A DNA stretch of 64,000 bases from Hemerocallis citrina (GCA_017893485.1 CM030363.1:109673073-109737072), one strand, 5' to 3'; shown: positions 22,453 through 37,465, numbered from the stretch's first letter. Numbers and translations are program-made. The notes: a model not told the origin generated them from the letters alone.

Positions 22453-25400
22453 TGTAACACACCGTAAAATTGAGTTATGGTAATTTTACCCACGAGTGTT
22501 ACGCACATATATTTTGTACTGTTACGAGAAATATCCATAACGTGTTTTAATAGGAATATCCTGCATATTTTGTATTTCAATTATTTATATATTTTCTATC
22601 ATCTCAAAATTCATTTTTTATCCTATTCTCAGCCAATTTAAATATTTATTTTAATCTTTGTGTTTTTACGTGCATCACACGTATTTTCAATACACGTGTC
22701 GATTATGTATATTTTACCCTTACGTGAAATATTCGTAACACTATCAATATAAATATTTCGTTTGTTATATTTTGATTGTCTATAAACATTTCTCCATTGC
22801 TCAAATCTATTTCGTATTTGAATATTTATTTATACGTGTGACACACGTGTTTGTAGTGCATGTTTTGGTTGTATTCTCTTTCAAAATAAAATTCATGAAG
22901 TGTGTGTGTTTACTTTTATTGGTGCATGAAAACTCTAATTATAATTAAATTAAACTAATTTTATTAAATACATATTACATATTATAACATATGCATTTAA
23001 TTTAAATAAAAAACTCTTAATAAATAGTGTGCACAGACATTTGACACACGTGCACGTGTTTTCTCACCCTTTGGAATTGCTGGCCGGAAGATGAGTGAGA
23101 GAGGGTGAGTGGGTTAGAAGTAAGTTAGTGGGTAGTTATTTGTGTTAGTAGATAATTAATCAAATCCCATTAATTAAATCTCCTTTTAAACCCCCCCATA
23201 CTAATTCTAAATGGCAAGAAACAAAAAATAAATAAAAATGTGTGTTCCTGTTGCCTTTGCTGTCGAAAGGTTGACTGGTGGTTTTCTCTTGGGTGTGGTT
23301 TTCGAGGAGGCTTGGGCGCTTCTTTAGGGGTTCATATTTGCTAGGATTTCTCTTTTTTAAGGTGGGTGTCTCTTTAATTTCTAGTTTAGTTATTTTGATG
23401 CATGAAAATGTTAGATGATTGCTATGTGTAGTGTAGAATGTGATTAGTAAATTAATTTGAGTATGAATGCATGCTAGACTAGATGAATAGATGAAAATAC
23501 AACATAGAATTTGATTTGTCATGCTTCTAAAATAAATATGCATAAGATTTTCTTGTGTGTTAATATCATGTGTGTTTGCTCATGTACACAAATTCATGAA
23601 TGTTGACTCATATTAGATTTTGCTACACCATGATTAAATTGAATGTGTGAAATTATTACATGATTGATTTGGGGGCATTTTCATAAGGTTCTGTTTTAAG
23701 TTTTAGTTGCACATTAAAAAAATTATAACTATTAAACTAGATGGAATCTAGAGCTAAAATTTTTATAGGAGTATCTCGTATATGTCAAGAACATATCCTT
23801 AAAATTTCATAATATTTGGATTTCGTTTACTATTTTAATAAAATCCCAACTTAGGACTGGTTGGCAGTTGGCTAGTTGCTGAAAATTTGTACACATTTCG
23901 GATTTTGATCATTTCAGCATCTTAGATGCAGTATTTTGAGAAAGGTCAAGGCACGTTTCCTCTTGAACAAGTTTTAATATTCTTGTTCAAGATTTTTTTT
24001 TGATCTCCGCAAGTAGTTCCTCTTTCGTTTATTATATTTTATTTGTTTGATACCCTTCACAGAGACTATTACAGATTCATCGACGAAACCAAGTAGTAGT
24101 CCTCTTTTCATGTCATTCCCTTGATTCAAATCCAAGCCTGCTATATATTGTCATATGCATACACCACATGAACACTTAGATTAGAAACATGTATATAGAA
24201 AATGATGATGTGAATGTTTTCCGATCGAATGTGATTTTACTCGTGAAATTAAATGCCATGACTATAATAATCTTGCCTTGTTAATGGTAGTGTTTAATCA
24301 CGATAATTAAGTAGAATTTTTCCCTGTTGATTAATTGCCATGAAACTGTATGCTTGCTTGTTTATTTTGTTCTCATTTAATATTAATCTACTTGCTGGCC
24401 TGCTTTTTGTCCCACGTTGCACTGAGTTTTTGACCCAGTTTCTGTTATAATTTAATACAACTATATAAATAAAATTTATAGCCCTTTGAATCTATTTTTC
24501 AGAAATTTTTTTAGATCTAGATTCTAATTTATAAACTGTAAGTTATCATATTTTTAACACTGCTAGGTTTTCAATTTTCAGATTACTGTCTAGTTACACT
24601 GACATGATCTTCTAATTAAAATAAATTGTTAACAGTAGAATTAGAACTTGAAACTTTATATGTTGTTATTAGACATGACTAGGAGTCACCTCACTATTTT
24701 TATAAGATTATTTGATAATTGTCCAGACCTTTTATAAAAATGAAAACATGACTCTAGGCTGCGCTGTTAGAGCACTAGTTCAGTAAAGAATCCGATTTCT
24801 GACCTAGTTGTAAATAATATCAATTAGAACTAATTAATTAAGAGTTATAGTCATATGAGTCTAGAATCCAGATTATGTGACGGTTATTCAATCCAACCTA
24901 CAGATTGCAAGATTTCCATATTTCCTTACAGTGACGTCTGAATTCCATAATGCAATTTGACTATACATTACCATGTCTAATTAATTTAAAAAGTAGGTAA
25001 ATTTTAAGAAATAAAATTTCAAATTAATTTGTTGTTACCAAACACTATTAGGAATTAAAATATGATATTTATGAGATTTTCAAATCATTTTACAATCTAT
25101 TTTTTATATACAAGAATTTTGACCCTAACATGCTGCCTGAACATGTAATCAGAAAAGAATGAGATTATTCGCCGAGTTTCTGTATTTAGTATATATCCTA
25201 TGAATAAGCATTGGAACCGGCAGAGAGTATACTTTCCAGAATCTCTGACGGAACCTGCTTTGCTTTCCTGTAGCGATGGAAATGTTGGTTCTTGTACAGC
25301 AACGTCTGCTATCCAGTGTGTGTGTTTTGTGTTTTTTTTTTTTATATCTATATTTGATTTTGCATCTAGAGAATAGAATTAGTTATACCACACATTGCAT

Positions 25401-25780
25401 AGTGTTGACATATCCTTGACATCACTTCGAAACTTCTTTATCCATTGCATGTCCACATTTGTGTGTAATAAATATTAATAAGCCAGTGTATTAAGGGTCG
25501 ACTTGGTAGTGAACAATCGGAGACTGTACTCGGAATGGGCCCCTTGTTCTCGATTGTTTGTTGTCATGGATTGTGGATTATTGATCATGGATTATTGATT
25601 GTTAAATTATTGTTTATTGTGCCGAGTACACGATCTATTGAGTTCACCACTATAGTCCAAATCACTATTTGTATGTACCGAACCTATGGTATAGGACACA
25701 GTATTATGTGCATTAGATAGGATAATTAAAAGACTAATAAACCTATGATTCACAGTTGTATTCTTGATCATGACTATAGT
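22453..25780 (+). repeat. LTR F (C-related), cut on the right by element D
   Basis: Starts tgtaacacacc at 22453. Sequence shared with solo LTR C2 and element C includes the 'gacttggtagtgaacaatcgga' stretch (about 25500) and 'cattagatagg'. It holds adjacent CACGTG motifs (23047 and 23053) and a GC-type donor-like AAG|GCACGT (intron side 23951). The expected LTR end (gcggggcatgaca) is missing because D begins at 25781. The remainder should lie right of the window. Short frames inside look accidental. Confidence 0.75.
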
Positions 25781-26759
25781 TGTACTGACCTAAATTTTCA
25801 CACTTTTTTTTATTTACTTAATCCCTTATTTTCTTTCTAATATTTTATTATGGATTTAAATAAAAATTTCGGTAGAGTCTCCCCTGGAAATCTGCATTTC
25901 AAAATTCACAGCACAATACAAGCAATAAATTTATAATCTCTCCAGGCCAATTCATAGAACTCATCATAACAATCATAAATATATGCTCTGGGGGATAAAT
26001 AGATGCATAAATATCAAGATATAGAATTTAAACCAGAAATTTCAAAGGAAAACGATATAAAACATCACACAGAACCCAGTTTGCCACTACCATGTGTGTA
26101 CTGGTATAATATACATCACTCCAGATATAATTATAGATCTATAAACACAACCCCAATTCCACTTACCCGATACAAAATTAACATACCTCCAGAAATACTT
26201 ATTTACAACTTTTTACTTTAAAACCAAAATAAAGATACATAAAGCATAAAAGTAAATCTAACTACTCCCCTAGCCGATAGAGATAAAAACCTGCAAAACG
26301 GGGCTACTAGTGTCCACCTTCAGGGTGTGACTCCACTAACCCCCAAACAACAAGAGGTCAGCCATACGGTGTGAGTATAATTTCAAATTTAAAAGAAAAT
26401 AAGAACATAGATAAATATCTTTTAAAATAAAATAAAAGAAAATAAACCATAACTTTAAACGAAACAAATAAAAAGATAACTAATATATTAATTACTTCGT
26501 TAACAAAACTATCTCTTATGTACAATTCATAAGCCTTGATACGTGCCCAGGCAGGTAGTTCTCCTCATTTCCATTGAAATGGGAGCAACCTAAGCACTAT
26601 CAAAGGCTTCCACCACCGATTATTATGTAATTTAACCACTTATATCAGATATCACTGCTTTATATACATAACCACCTTTATTACATCACATTAAGTATTC
26701 ATATAAATATCAAACTCCATTACAATATATTTTCACACTTAACTCCCACCATATCATAT
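25781..26759 (-). repeat. 3' LTR of element D, left arm
   Basis: Begins tgtactgaccta and carries the phrase 'cggtagagtctcccctgg' typical of plant gypsy LTR ends. On the minus strand it has an acceptor-like TTTTGCAG|G at 26291. Interrupted at 26760 by element C, whose CATAT duplication is at 26755-26759. Confidence 0.75.
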
Positions 26760-29700
26760 TATCACGCCCCGCTTCCCAAAATATGGGAATACGAGCACGT
26801 AACGAAGGCCTAGCGAATAATGTAAACATCACCAATAAGCTGTACCAGTATAACTTACCAATATGAATAACAATCACAGCCACGCAACAGAATATAATCA
26901 CATAAACGAAGAACAACTTCAATAATAAGTGAAATAATTCAATAGATAATATCCAACATCTGGGATAAAAAACTCCGGGTCATAAAAACCCAAAACAAAG
27001 TACAATATCAATAGCAATGTTCAAGGGAAAAATAACATAAAAGCTAATTCTAGCAGTCTATTCTCGGGCTCCATTCTCTAAAATTGTTGCTCACCAAATC
27101 CTCTTGGTATCACTCCTTTGGTACCTGTAAACTCATGATCTAAAAAAATAGAGAAATAATATCTGTTAGAGCAAGTCATGGATAGCAAGTAGCAGGAAAC
27201 AAAGAACAAGAAAACATGGTATATCAAGAATAAAGGACTAGATCAAAGTCAAGAACAAAAACAAGGATTGGGAAAAATGTCAAGAGTCTATATTCAATTA
27301 TACGATAATCACTAGTTACAATTCATGAACAATAACAATGAAAATAAACGAGATCAAGCATGCAATGTCGATTTAGGATTGTTATTCATATTATTAGCGT
27401 ATCTAATGCACATAATACTGTGTCCCATACCACATATTTGGTGCATGCAAACAGTGATCATTTAGACTGTGATGGTGAACTCAACATATCATGTACTCGG
27501 ATAACAGGATAACATGATAACAATATTTCATGATAACATGATTAATAATCGATACTCCACCTTCCATGACAATAAACATGTAAACACGAAGGGCCCTACC
27601 GAGTACATTCTTAGTTTGTTCATTATCAAGTCAACACATAATACCCCTGCTTGTTAATACTTTGTTTTATCCTATGTGATCATGCAAGAAGATGTCAAGG
27701 TTGTGTAATAAAAGGTGTGACTAATTCTACTCATTACATGAAAGGCAAGAAGCATTCATACTAAATCAATGCAAATCATACAATCTGGACAGCAGGATGT
27801 TACTGTACAAAAATGGGTATTACCGCTACTACAGGAAGGAAAATCTGGATCCGTCAAAAGTTCTAAAAACTAGACTCTCTGCCGGTTCCAGTGCATATAC
27901 ATAAGACACATAAAAATCCCAGAAACTAGGTTCAAATTCTTATTCTTTACAGATTTTATGTTCAGACAGTAGGTTATAGATTATCTTCACATATATGTAT
28001 TGGGTATGAAGCTTATCAATGAATTTCACAAAAATTCAGGGTGATTCCTACCCATGTCTAGTCTCAGCCAAATTAATTTAACATTTAATTTTGCTATTAA
28101 CATGTTCTTTTCATTAAGAAAACAGGGTGATACACAAATAATTGTGAATCTTGAAATCCAAACATAGCAGTAATAAAAGTCAGATATCTTACAGATTATA
28201 ACTCGAAATTCAATTCCGTCGAAATTTCTGGAAAGTAGACTCGTAGAGCTACAGTTTATGTTTACAAAGTTCATTCAAATTACTAAAGGAACAGGTTTGA
28301 AAGTTCAATTCAAAACGAGGCAAACAATAGGCCATAAAATAAATTAACATGAGTTGACAATAATCTCAATTCACAAGCTTGCAATCTCATGGTAATTAAT
28401 TAACAAAGATTCTAATAAGTTATTAACATGCAATTTCAAGGTTAACGATGCATTTTAAAATCAGGGCAATTAATTCATGAAATCATATTCAATCGAGTAC
28501 ATCTCAATCATCAATCAATTCTATAGCATAGATCTAGTTGTTTTCATGTATTACGTGCATATGCAATGTGCAATAGGGACTAGGGTTCGAGTCAAAGATA
28601 ATAACAAGAAAAGAGATTTTTCACTTGGTTTCCCCTGTGTGAATCCGTGATAAAATCTTGAACAAATATCAACAAATACAGATATGAATATTGGAATATG
28701 AGCTACTTGCAGGAATCAATGAAAATTCTTGAACGCGAACAATAACAGGGTTCAAGAAGACTTGCCTTTACTGAAGGTTAATCCGAGAGTGAGAATAACG
28801 GGATTAGGATCCCGACGGCAATATGATGCACATGTAATGCACGAGATAGCAAGATCCTAACAGCAATGCAACTACAGCAGATCCACAACAGCAAATAGCG
28901 AGGTTACCAATCAACAAACACAGCAAGATGGCACAACAGCACACAACAATTTCGGTAAGGATGGCAGCGACAGTCGGTAGCAACTGCAGGGGTGTTGGAA
29001 GTCGACAGCAAGGGTGACAGTCGACGATGGAAAAGTGGGGTAATGATCGACGGGTGCATGCGACGGAACGCTGATGGGTTCGATGGTTGGCAGCTGCAGT
29101 AATGGCAAAGGTCATGGTGCACAGGGTGAAGACCGGGGGCAAGGTGAGGGTGCTGGCGATGGACGAGGCGAGGATGGTTGCGGTGACAGGGCGACGGGGC
29201 TACTGACGTGGATGTGAGTCGAGGTCGCGATTGCAGTAGAAGGGTGGTGGATGGTTGTGGAGGCTGAGGAGGGCTGATGAAGAGGGATGGGTTTCGGTGA
29301 TCGAAAGAATAGAGGATGGGGAAGAGGATGAAGGATGAAGGATGAAAACAGGGGGCTTAGGAGTTAGGCAGCTGTTGTTTAGGGTTAGATTAATATAATT
29401 AGGGTTAGGGGATAGGTTTGTATATGTAGAGTATTAGGATGGGTTATTGGGTAGCGGGTTAACAGGTTAGTCGTTTAGGATCCGATAAGAAAGAGTTATA
29501 GGGTTTGGGTTTAAATCCAACAGGGGAAGAGAATAAATAAATAAAATAGGATTTATAAATAGATTAATTGGGAATATCAATGCACAATTTGGAATAGGAT
29601 GAACAACAATTTTCAGCAGAAAAGTTAAACAGATTGGGAGACAAAATTGAGTTGAAAGTAAATAATAAATTATATTATTAGAAAGTCAAGTTACAGGGGT

Positions 29701-29773
29701 TCAGAAGAGATGAAGAAGAAACAAAAAAATAATAATACCCAGAAAAATACAATAACTGAAAACATGGGTTACA
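26760..29773 (-). repeat. 3' LTR of element C (3.0 kb)
   Basis: Plus-strand ends are tatcacgcccc (26760) and gggttaca (29773), so on the minus strand it runs TGTAACCC to GGGCGTGATA with a degraded terminal CA. It has telomere-motif-like TTTAGGGTTAG near 29380-29415 next to the promoter region, a GC-type donor-like AAAG|GCAAGT with intron side 28765, and an acceptor-like TTTACAG|G at 27125. Frames at 28804-29142 lie in the GC-rich leader and look accidental. Confidence 0.9.
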
Positions 29774-29865
29774 AATCCTACTCACCATACATGAAGAATA
29801 TCGTCCTCAAAATTCATAAAAGTGGCACGTAGGGTAACCCCGAAAAGAAAAGAAAACAAAAGATG

Positions 29866-32800
29866 CTACTCGAACAGATGAGGGAACTTCTCTCGGATCT
29901 CCTCCTCCAACTCCCAAGTTGACTCACCCGGCGAATGAGGATTCCAAGAAACACTAACCAGTTTGATGACTCTATTCTTCAATACCTTCTCTCGTCGTTC
30001 TAAGATAGAGACTGGTTGAATCATGCAGGATAAGCTCGGCCTCATGGATAACTCCAAGTAGTCGATCACATGATTGTCGTCCCTGATATACTTCCTGAGC
30101 TGGAAGACATGGAATACATTGTGGACACCATCCAGTGCTGGGGGTAGAGCGAGCCTGTAGGCCACCTTGCCCACTCGCTCCACAACATCGAACGGCCCAA
30201 TAAATTGTGGACTCAGCTTGCTCCCACCACCAAATCGGATGATGCCTCTCCATGGCGACACCTTGATGAACACATGGTCCCCCGCTTTGAACTCCAAAGG
30301 CCTCCGATGAAAATCTGTCCACTTCTTCTGCCTATCCTGGGCAGCGTGCAAATACTTCCTGATGTGAGCCACGACATCAACAGTCTTCATGAGCAAAAAG
30401 CTGCCAAATTGGCCAACAGACCGGCGATCTACACTTGTGCCCATACGAGCCTCAAATGGTGCTGCCTTGAGACTCGCCTGATAACTATTATTGTATAAGA
30501 TCTCAGCCAATTGCAGATGATCTTCCAACGAACCTCCAAACTGAAGAATGCAGGATCTCAACATGTCCTCCAGGGTCTGAATCGTCCTTTCTGACTATCC
30601 ATCTGTCTATGGATGGACGATGTACTGTAGCTCAACTTAGTACCCAAGCTCTTCTGCAGACTCTTCCAAAACTGACACCTGAATCTCATATCTCTATCCG
30701 ATACGATGCTGATAGGAACTCCATGCAGTCTCATAACCTCCTGAATGTATCTCAGTAGACTGACCGACTCGAAAGGGAATACAATGGGCACACTTCGTCA
30801 ACCAGTCTACTATCACCCAGATAGCATTATGACCCTTGGGACTTCTTGGCAAAGTTGTCACAAAATCCATTGTGATATTCTCCCATTTTCACTTTGGGAT
30901 TGGAAGAGGTTGCAACAGTCCCACGGTCCTCTGATGCTCTGCCTTCACTTGCTAACAGATCAAACACTGCGACATAAACCTTGCCACAACTCTCTTTATA
31001 CCATGCCACCAAAAGTGCTGCTTCAGATCCCAAGTACATCTTAGTACCTCCTGGATGGATAGAATAGGGAGACCGATGAGCTTCTTCAAGTAGCTTCTGC
31101 CTGACTTTACCTCTAGGTACGCACAACCTAGAAACAAAACGAAATGACCCATCTGAATGAATGATCAAATCAGTTCTCAAGTCTGCTTCCACTTTGTTTC
31201 AGAACTTATGCAACTACTGATCGCCCGCTTGGGCTTCCTTGATCTGCTTCACCAAAGAAGACTGCAACTGCAACATCATGAACTGCTGTGTTGATCCAGG
31301 AAGTATCACATCCAACTCCAGCCTTCTCATATCCTCCACTAATTCCTTCTCCTTGGTAAGGAACATAGAAGCAGGTTTTCTACCCAAAGCATCAGGTACC
31401 ATGTTCACTTTGCCTGGGTGGTACTGCAAATTGATGTCAAAATCTGCCATCAACTCCAACCATCCCCTTTATCTCATATTCAACTCCTTTTGCGTGAACA
31501 CATACTTGAGGCTCTTGTGATAAGTGAAAATCTCTACTCTATCCTGAAGCAAATAATGCCTCCATAACTTCAAGGCGAAAATCACAGCTACAAGGTCTAA
31601 ATCATGCGTGGGATTGTTCTTCTCATGCAGGCCTCAACTGCCTGGATGCATAGGGGATAACTCGGCCTCTCTACATCAGCACTGCTCCCAGACCTCTAAC
31701 CGAAGCATCGCAGTGGATCACAAAACTACCCAAACTGTCGGGTATAGTCAGTACAGGCACTGACATCAACCGATGCTTCAACTCCACAGAAGCTTCATCA
31801 CAAGCCTCTTCCCAAACAAACTTCTGCTCCTTCGTCAAATTGGTCAAAGGTCCAGGTATCTTCTAGAAATCTCGAACGAACTTCAGATAATACCCGGCCA
31901 ACCGAAGGAAGCTTCGCACTTCAGATGCTGACTTCGGAATCAGCCAATCCTTGACCGCAGAGATCTTCGACGGATCTACAGAAACACCATCACGAGAAGT
32001 AATATGACCTAGAAAAGCAATCCGGTCCAGCCAAAACTCATACTTACTGAGCTTCCCAAACAGTCGGTTCTCCCTCAAAGTTTGCAAGACAACCTTCAAA
32101 TGCTCAGCATGATCTTCCCGGTTCTGAGAATACACCATGATGTTGTCAATGAAGACCACGACAAATTGATCCAAAAACGGCGAGAACACCCTGTTCATAA
32201 GGCTCATGAACATTGCTGGTGCATTAGTAACTCCGAATGGCATCACTAAAAACTCGTAATGCCCATACCTCGTCTGCACCGCTGTTTTCTGAACATCCTC
32301 TGACTTCACCTTCACTTGATGATAACTAGAACGGAGATCCAACTTTGAGAAGACTGAAGCACCTCCCAATTAGTCAAATAGATCATCAATCCTCGGCAAT
32401 GGGTACTGATTCTTCATAGTGACATTGTTCAACTCTCGATAGTCAATACAGAGTCTGCGACTGCCATCCTTCTTGTTGAGGAACAGAATTGGAGCTCCCT
32501 AAGGTCAAACACTTGGCCTGATAAAACCCTTATCCAAAAACTCCTGGACTTGCACCTTCAGTTTTGCCAATTCAACTGGTGCCATGCGGTATGGACTCTT
32601 CGAGATAGGCACCATACCTGGCTGAACATCAATACTAAACTCCATATCTCAGTCTGGCAGTAATTTGGGCAATTCCTCAGGAAAGACATTAAGGAAGTCC
32701 CGCACAACCAAGGGTGCAACATCCCTATTAGTACCCAACGACTCAAGTGTAGCAGCCGTAGGGTTCATCGAGCTCTTGACACACCCAAGAGGTGTCTTAC

Positions 32801-34491
32801 CCACATGAATCTCAAGCTTTGGTTACCCAGGAAGCCTAAAAGTCACATTCTTCTCTCAGCAATCAATCACGGCATGAGAAACACCCAACCAGTCCATCCC
32901 CAGGATAACATCAAAGCCAGAATTAGAGATCACAATTAGATCAGCCATGAAATCCACACCACCTATCAACAAAGGGCTTTTCTTGCACACCCTAGAACAT
33001 ACAATGACACCTCCATCTGTGGTGATTTCCTAAGCTGCGGGCATAGCGTTGCTTGCCAAACGATGCTGATCAACAAAGTGGGAGGAAACAAAGGAGTGGG
33101 TAGCACCGGAGTCAAGCAGAACATCAGCAGGAAGAGAGAAAACTAAGATGACACCTAAAAGATGATCAAAGAATGTGAATGAGATGCAAGCTGGATCTAT
33201 TCATGAATAATTGTACAAAAAGAAGGAATAACATGCAGTAATAGAATAAAGAAAGATATAAATAATACAATTACTGTGATATACCTGTAACCACTCCAAT
33301 AGCTGCCTCTGCTTCCTCGGCAGTCAGGTTATAGGCCTGATCATGGCCTCCAGTCTAACCTCCCCTAGGGCCACTCGCCTCTGATCAAAGGCTTGCCTCT
33401 GCAGTGGAAGAGGCGGTTTGCCCTAACCTCGAGCCAGTGCTCCATACAGAGCAGCACCACCAACCGTTACAGAAGCTCTGATCCTGTGATAATCACGAAT
33501 CATGTGATCACTGATCCCACACACCAGACACAACCAATTGGGTTAATCTGTAGTCCCGCTGCGAATGTCCAACCTTATGACAATAGCCACAAGTCTCAAA
33601 AGTCCTCGAGGCAATAGGCGGATACGGTTGTGCTCTCACGGGAGGGATCAGAACAGGCCTCTAAATAGGCCCACCAATTGGCCGAGCTACAATAGGGTGC
33701 TGAACAGCCCGCTGAGAAGCACCCAACCTTCTAAGAGTCTGCTCGTGGATCCTGGCCGCATCCACAATGTCGGCATAGGCACGAAGCCGAAGGGAAACAA
33801 GTGGTCCTGAATGTGAAAGCTCAAGCCCATCAGGAACCTACAAGCCCTGTCCTCGTCAGTGGCTACCAGGGCAGGAGCGAAGCAGCTAAACTGCGTAAAC
33901 TCTACAGCATACTCGTCCACAGAACGGTTCCCCTGAGTCAAGCCAATTTTTATATTAATACTGTCACATGTGAAGTAGGCAACAGAAAATGACATTAAAT
34001 AACACTATCTGACTGACCTGGGTTAAGGAAACGAACTGTCGTTCCATTTCCACCTTGGTTGCCATGAAACTCTCCATGAATGTAGCCCACTCGACGGGTT
34101 TCACATGCCTCTCAGTCTCAGCCCGCCACCAGATATGGGCGAGATCCACCAGCTTGATGCTAACCACATCCACACAATCAACATCAGCAACCTAAGCTGC
34201 AATCAACAACTGCTCCGTCCGGATAAGCCATTGCTCGGCCTCCAGCCGCATCTCCGTACTCGAAAACTTATCCGGGTGCAACCTTATGAAGTCTGCCACT
34301 GTGTCGGGCCATGGTGGCAATGGCCCAGGTGCAGGTCCAGCGATAGCTCGATTGGCCACCTCCAATGTATCCTTCATTAGCTCATTATGTTCTTGCTGAA
34401 GGGCCATCAGTTGCTTCATCGTCTGAAGAATAGCAACATTATCTGGCTACTCATCCCTTGGACGAGAAGTGAAAGAACCTCTGTTAGCCAT
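29866..34491 (-). pseudogene. Gag-pol of chromovirus C (protease, RT, RNase H, integrase, chromodomain)
   Basis: Minus strand from the ATG at 34491. Gag (34491-33687) has a stop after 14 codons. Two zinc-knuckle relics follow (about 33590-33490), each with the last cysteine read as tyrosine. Protease shows LLDSGATHSFVS (about 33122-33085). RT (about 32560-31863) has [12 protein letters not shown] and an active site FIDN (32153-32142) where FIDD is expected. RNase H ends in VPDALGRK (about 31390). Integrase has IVSDRDMRF (about 30700). The C-terminus (30564-29866, 232 residues, open) has the IGPFDVV block and a chromodomain-like end with STWELEEEI. Several stops and frameshifts; cannot be active. 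Confidence 0.9.
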
Positions 34492-34649
34492 AGCCTGAAA
34501 CAAGATCAAATATGGGCACTACCCAATTTATATGTTGGTTATTATATGTTCATGTGATCAATGTGATGCGCATATTATTGAGTTAATCCGGCTAAAGCCA
34601 AACCTGACTAACATATTAACCAAACATGACTAACACATTAGCCAAAACT

Positions 34650-34662
34650 GGCTCTGAAATCA
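34650..34662 (-). other. Degraded primer-binding site of element C (tRNA-iMet)
   Basis: The minus strand reads TGATTTCAGAGCC, two mismatches from the tRNA-iMet site TGGTATCAGAGCC. It lies about 9 bases inside the LTR end. Confidence 0.7.
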
Positions 34663-34671
34663 ATAAAAACC

Positions 34672-37465
34672 TATCACGCCCTGCTTCCCAAAATACAGGA
34701 ATACGAGCACGTAACGAAGGCCTAGCAAAAGATGTAAACAACATCCATAAGCTGCACCAGTCCAACTCAACAATATGAATAACAATCACAGCCACGCAAG
34801 AAAATATAATCACATAAACGAAGAACAACTTCAATAATAAATGAAATAATTCAAACATAATATCCAACATCTAGGATAAAATAAACTTCGGGTCATAAAA
34901 GCCCAAAACAAAGCAAAATATTAATAACAATGTTCAAGGGAAAAATAGCACAAAAGATAATTCTGGCAGTCTATTCTGGGGCTCCATTCTCTAAAGTTGT
35001 TGTTCACCAAGTCCTTATGGTATCACTCTTTTGGTACCTGTAAACTCATGATCTAAAAAAATAGAGAAATAATGTCCATTAGAGTAAGTCACGCACAGCA
35101 AGTAGCGGGAAACAGAGAACAAGAAACACATGGTATATCAAGAATAAAAGACTGGATCAAAGTCAAGAACAAAAATAAGGATTGGCAATAATGTCAAGGG
35201 TTTATATTCAATTATGTGATAATCACTAGTTACAATTCATGATCAATAACGATGAAAATAAACGGGATCAAGCATGTAATGTTGATTTAGGGTTGTTATT
35301 CATTTTATTAGCTTATCTAATGCACGTAATACTGTGTCCCATATCACAGATTCGGTGCTTGCAAACAGTGATCATTTAGACTGTGATGGTGAACTCAACA
35401 GATCGTGTACACGGATAACACGATAACATGATAACAAGATGTCATGATAACATGATTAACAATCGATACTCCACCTTCCATGACAATAAACATGTAAACA
35501 CGAAGGGCCCTACTGAGTACTGTCTTCGATTGTTCACTACCAAGTCAACCCATAATACCCCGGCTTGTTAATGTTTTATTTCATCCTATGTGAGCGTTCA
35601 AGAAGATGTCAAGGTTGTGTAATGCAATGTGTGACTAAATCTACTCATTACATGCAAGGCAAGAAGCATTCACATTAAATCAATGCAAATCATACAATCT
35701 AGACAGCAGGACGTTACTGTACAAAAAAGGGTATTCCCGCTGCTACAGGAAGGAAAATCTGGATCCGACAGAAGTTGTAGAAGCTAGACTCTCTGCCGGT
35801 TCTAGCACATATACATAAGACACATAAAATTCAAAGAAACTAGGTTCAAATTCTTATACTTTACAGATTTTATCTTCAGACAGCAGGTTATAAATTATGT
35901 TCACATATATGTATCGGGTCTGAAACTTATCAATTAACTTCACAAAAATTCAAGGTGATTCCTACGCATGTCTAGTGTCAGCCAAATTAATTTCACATTT
36001 TAATTTTACTCTTAACATGTTCTTTTTATTAACAAATCAGGGTGATATACATATAATTGCGAATCTGGAAATCTAGACCTAGCAGTACTAAAAGTCAGAT
36101 ATCTTACAGATTATAACTTGGAATTTAATTCCGTTGAATGTTTTGGAAAGTAGACTCGTAGAGATACAACTCATATTTACAAAGTTCATTCAAATTACTA
36201 TAGCAACAGGTTCGAAAGTTCAATGCAAAAAGTGGCAAACAGCAGGCCATAAAATAAATTAACATGAATTGACAATAATCTCAATACACAAGCATGCAAT
36301 CTCATGGTAATTAATTAACAAGGGTTCTAATTAGTTATTAACATGCAATTTCAAGGTTAACGATACATTTTACAATATAGGCAATTAATTCATGAAATCA
36401 TATTCAATCGGGAACATCTCAATCATCAATCAATTCTATAGCATAGATCTAGTTGTTTTCATGTATTACATGCATATGCAATGTGCAATAGGGACTAGGG
36501 TTTGAGTCAAAGATAAAGGCACAAAAAGAGACTTATCACTTGGTTTCTCCGATGAATCCGTGATAAACTCTTGAACAAATATCAACAAATACAGATATGA
36601 ATATTGGAATATGAGCAACTTGCATGAATCAATGAAATATCTTGAACGAGAACAATAACAGGGTTCAAGAAGACTTGCCTTTACGGATGGTTATTTCGAG
36701 AGTTAGAATAACGGGATTAGTATCCCGATGGCAATACGATGCATGTGCAATGCACGGGATCCAACCAGCAATGCAGCAACAGCAGATCCATAACAGCAAA
36801 CAGCGAGATTACCCAATCAGCAAACACAACAAGATGGCACAACAACACATAGCAATTTCATCAAGGTCGGCAACAAAGCAGCAAGATCGACAGCAACACG
36901 ATCGGATGCAGAAGCGGTCGGTAGCAACTGTGGGGGTGTCGGAAATCGGAAGCGAGGGTGACAGTGGATGGTGGAAGAGGGGGCTAATGGTCGATGGTTG
37001 CAGGCGACGGAAAGCTAATGGGTTTGGTGATTGGTAGTTGCAGTAATGGTGAACGTCGGGGCGCACAGGGGTGAAGACTAGGGGCAAGGTGAGGGTGCTG
37101 GCGATGGACGAGGCGAGGATGGTGCTGGGTTGCTGTGGTGAGGGTGGTTGCGGTGACAGGGCGATGGGGCTGTTGATGAGGATGCAAGTCGAGGTCGCGA
37201 TGGCAGTAGGAGGGTGGTGGATGGTTGCAGATGCTGAGGAGGGCTGATGAAGAGGGATGGGTTTCGGTGATCGGAAGAACATAGGATGGGGAAGAGGATG
37301 AAGGACGAAAATGGGGGGTTTAGGAGTTAGGCGGCTATTGTTTAGGGTTAGATTAATATAGAGTATTAGGATGGGTTATTGGGTAGCTGGTTAACGGGTT
37401 AATGGGTTAGGATCAGATAAGAAAGGGTTATAGGGTTTGGGTGTCAATCCAATAGGGGAAGAGAA
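34672..37465 (-). repeat. 5' LTR of element C, left arm
   Basis: Pairs with 26760 onward of the 3' LTR. Donor-like AAAG|GCAAGT at 36678 and acceptor-like TTTACAG|G at 35038 give the same 1641-nt spacing as the 3' LTR. Interrupted at 37465/37466 by a Helitron. The rest of the LTR resumes at 58004. A proline-rich frame (37282-36809) is probably chance in the GC-rich leader. Confidence 0.9.

Noticed and set aside
29380..29470. Telomeric repeat remnant (TTTAGGGTTAG)
   Set aside because: Only a few copies, at promoter position in the C LTRs and C2. Better read as promoter telobox-type motifs.
36809..37282. 157-codon protein in the C 5' LTR, start MFF like that in LTR E
   Set aside because: The sister LTR lacks the start codon and solo LTR C2 lacks it as well. 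Biased Pro/Ser/Cys composition suggests chance.
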